From positions 1 through 22,732 of the forward strand of contig JANQBS010000445.1 of the NCBI GenBank assembly GCA_033085395.1: a stretch of 22,732 nucleotides of DNA. The letters are read 5' to 3'. How positions within the stretch are numbered: position 1 is the stretch's first letter; the number at the start of each line of letters is the position of its first letter. The translations under genes and the position numbers were made by a program. The notes beneath the pieces were generated by a model, which saw only the letters and a program-made list of their open reading frames with translations, was not told where the DNA came from and did not search any database. This document shows, piece after piece, positions 20,560 to 22,732 of the stretch. The stretch comes from Xanthoparmelia taractica (lineage: Eukaryota; Ascomycota; Lecanoromycetes; Lecanorales; Parmeliaceae).

Positions 20560-21220
20560 TTATATTTAAGATCTATATTAATATACTTCACGCACGTTTC
20601 TTATAAAAGAGTAATTATATTTTAAGATCTATAATTAGCGTATTTCGAGTACGTTTCTCGCTCAAGAGATAGTATATTTCTCGCAAAAGAGTTATTAAAT
20701 TCTAAGATGTATAGTTAGCGTATTTCGAGTACGTTTCTAACTAAAGAGATAATACAATTCTCGATAAAGACGCATTACATTTCTAGGCCTATAGCTAACG
20801 TATTTTAAGCACATTTCTTCTTAAAGACGTAGCATATCTTTCGCTAAAGACGTATCACATTTTAGAATTTATAATTAACGTATTTTAAGTATATTTCTTC
20901 TTAAAGACGTAGCACATCTCTCGCTAGAGACGTATTATATTTCAAGATTTATAGTTAACGCATTTCAAGTATATTTCTCGCTAAAGATACATATCTCTCG
21001 CTAAAGACGTATTATATCTTAAGATTTATAATTAGTGTACTTTAAGCTTATTTCTTAATAAAGACACATATATTTCTCGCTAGAGACGTATTATATTTTA
21101 AGATCTATAGTTAACGTATTTAAAGTATATTTCTCCCTAAAGACGCATTATACTTTAAGATTTATAATTAGTATATTTTAAGCTTATTTCTTCTTGAAGA
21201 CGTAACACGTCTCTCGCTAT
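20560..21220 (+). repeat. Satellite array, 80-bp units
   Basis: About eight units. The landmark GTATTTCGAGTACGTTTCT or its variants begins (at TATTT) at 20641, 20721, 20801, 20881 and 20961, exactly 80 bp apart, and continues with slightly shorter spacing near 21038 and 21118. Within a unit the phrase TCTCGCTAAAGACGTATTATAT precedes AAGATYTATAATTAACG. Units differ mainly by transitions. Confidence 0.85.
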
Positions 21221-22420
21221 CGATCAACGCTTTAAATTAATATAATTTTAGGTCTATTAGTTAACGCATCTCTCGCTAAAGATTAGTACTTCAAATTAAC
21301 GCATTTCTAGATCTTTAATTAGTCTTCGACTAGCACTTCTCTCGATAAAGTTCAACGCTTTAAATTAACGCATTTCTAGATAAGTAGTCAGCACATCTCT
21401 CGCTAAAGATCAACGCTTCAAAGCAATACATTTCTAGATCTTTAACTAGCACATCTCTCACTAAAGATTAACACTATAACTTCAACGCATTTTTAAATAT
21501 TTGACCAGTGCATCTCTCGCTAAAGATTAACGCTTTAAATCGACGTATTTCTAGATCTTTAATTAGTACATCTCTCACTAAAGATTAATATTATAACTTT
21601 AACGCAATTTTAGATATTTTTTTAGCGTATCTCTCGCAAAAGATTAACGCTTTAAATTAATATATTTCTAGATCTATTAATTAACGCACCTCTCGCTAAA
21701 GATTAACTTATTTTTAAATCTATAATTATTATATTTTTAGATCTACTAATTAGCGTATCTCTTATTAAAAATTAACGCTATAATTATCGTCTTTATCTAG
21801 TACATCTCTTATTGAAGATTAACACTATAAATTTAACGTATTCTTAGATCTTTAATTAACATATCTCTCGCTAAAGATTAGCGCATTTCAAGATCTACAA
21901 TTATTACAATTTTATATCTATTATAAGCCAGCACATCTTTCGCAGAAGAACTATCGCACTTCTAGGTCTATTAGCAAGCGTAGCTCTCGCTAAAGATTAA
22001 CGCGTATCTAGATCAATAATTATTATAGTTTCAGATCTATTAACTAGCATATCTCTCGTTAAAGATTAAACTTATAAATCAACGCATTTATAAATCACAG
22101 GCCAGCATATCTCCCGTAGAAGAGTTATCGTATTTCTAGGCCTATTAATTAGTATATCTCTCATAGAAGATTTAATCGTCATAAGTGATTAGTAGCTTAT
22201 AACTATTATTTAAGTTCTCGTATAATTATCGTATCGAGATTCTAAGATATATAACTAGCTATCTATATTATTTATATTCACGTACTACTAAAGATTAACA
22301 CTATAACTTTAATATTTATATAGATCTATTATTAGTATATTTCTCGCTAAGATCAACGCTTTTCTAGATCTTTAACGAATATATCTTCGATATTAGCTCT
22401 TCTTATCCATTAGCGCTAAT
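21220..22420 (+). repeat. Satellite array, 59-bp units
   Basis: The landmark CACATCTCTCGCTAAAGAT and its variants recur at about 21392, 21450, 21509, 21567, 21626 and 21685, which is 58-59 bp apart. Further copies, more diverged and irregularly spaced, run to about 22370. Each unit continues with AACGCTTTAAATTAACG and CATTTCTAGATCTTTAATTAG. The unit shares TCTCGCTAAAGA with the 80-bp array, so the two are related. The period is not a multiple of three, which speaks against a coding repeat. Confidence 0.82.
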
Positions 22421-22732
22421 ACTATTAATCTTATCTACTTACTATAATTAATATCGTTAAATTTTATCTTCGAGTTCTTCGATCTCTTTCGATAACGTCT
22501 TAGATTATTTAAGAATTCTTCTAGCGCTAAGAGATTAATCTAAATTATAAACAGTTATAGCTAGAAAGATCTTAGCGTGCCCTAGTGTTAAATATATTTA
22601 ATTATCTATTATTCTCTTATGTATTCGTTATTTATATATAATCTTACTATTTGCGAGTACGGGTCGGAAAGGTGTGGTATCTGTTGAATATAGTCGTTTT
22701 CAACTTTTTTTCAACTTTTTTTAAAAAATTAT
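22420..22732. other. AT-rich sequence ending in a short non-mutated tail
   Basis: Up to about 22650 this is RIP-like with no open frame. From about 22652 TpG and CpA reappear (GTGTGG, GTTGAA, CAACTTT), suggesting a different sequence starts here. The tail has two copies of CAACTTTTTTT (22701-22711 and 22712-22722). The 16 bp at 22658-22673 are the reverse complement of 583-598. Confidence 0.4.

Noticed and set aside
20560..22420. CRISPR-like array
   Set aside because: The units are head-to-tail without unique spacers, vary along their whole length, and lie in a eukaryotic RIP-mutated block.

Overview
The window looks like nuclear DNA of a filamentous ascomycete (Pezizomycotina) that carries, or once carried, repeat-induced point mutation (RIP). 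Two long AT-rich blocks, about 1-5855 and 13250-22650, are dominated by TpA, have very few CpA or TpG, still keep CpG, and contain almost no open frames. Between them lies an island of ordinary base composition (about 6170-13240) with short introns of fungal type (GT..AG, CTAAY-like branch sites). The exact genus cannot be read from the sequence.

Left block (1-5855): mutated repeats. It holds a small LTR element without coding capacity (1311-2054, 5-bp target duplication AATCG, polypurine tract). The element sits inside one copy of a roughly 1-kb repeat whose second copy, at about 4683-5670, lacks it. Three diverged copies of a ~75-bp repeat lie at 3779-4150. A scrap of normal-composition DNA (5857-6000) and a ~160-bp AT-rich insert (6001-6160) mark the edge of the island.

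Island (6170-13240): two gene models on the plus strand. The first (8478-10296, one intron, 587 aa) has a helical N-terminal region, a disordered linker, a C2H2-like zinc finger that is complete only after splicing, a retropepsin-like domain with an Asp-Thr-Gly-Ala active site, and a basic C-terminal helix. The second (11191-12356, five exons, 304 aa if intact) is a DUF6594-type membrane protein with three C-terminal hydrophobic helices. Its second intron appears to have lost the acceptor AG, so it may be a recent pseudogene or contain a one-base sequence error. The rest of the island has no gene I can support.

Right block (13250-22650): a full-length but dead Ty3/gypsy chromovirus (13489-19874) with 183-bp LTRs, ATATA target duplication, polypurine tract, gag zinc knuckle, protease, reverse transcriptase, RNase H, integrase and chromodomain. 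All pol landmarks lie in one unbroken register, interrupted only by stop codons of RIP type. Beyond it comes a 12-bp minisatellite and then a ~1.9-kb satellite array of 80-bp and 59-bp units.

The overall picture is a two-compartment genome region: a small accessory gene island between RIP-inactivated transposons. Nothing shows that the two genes act in one pathway; they share only strand and location.
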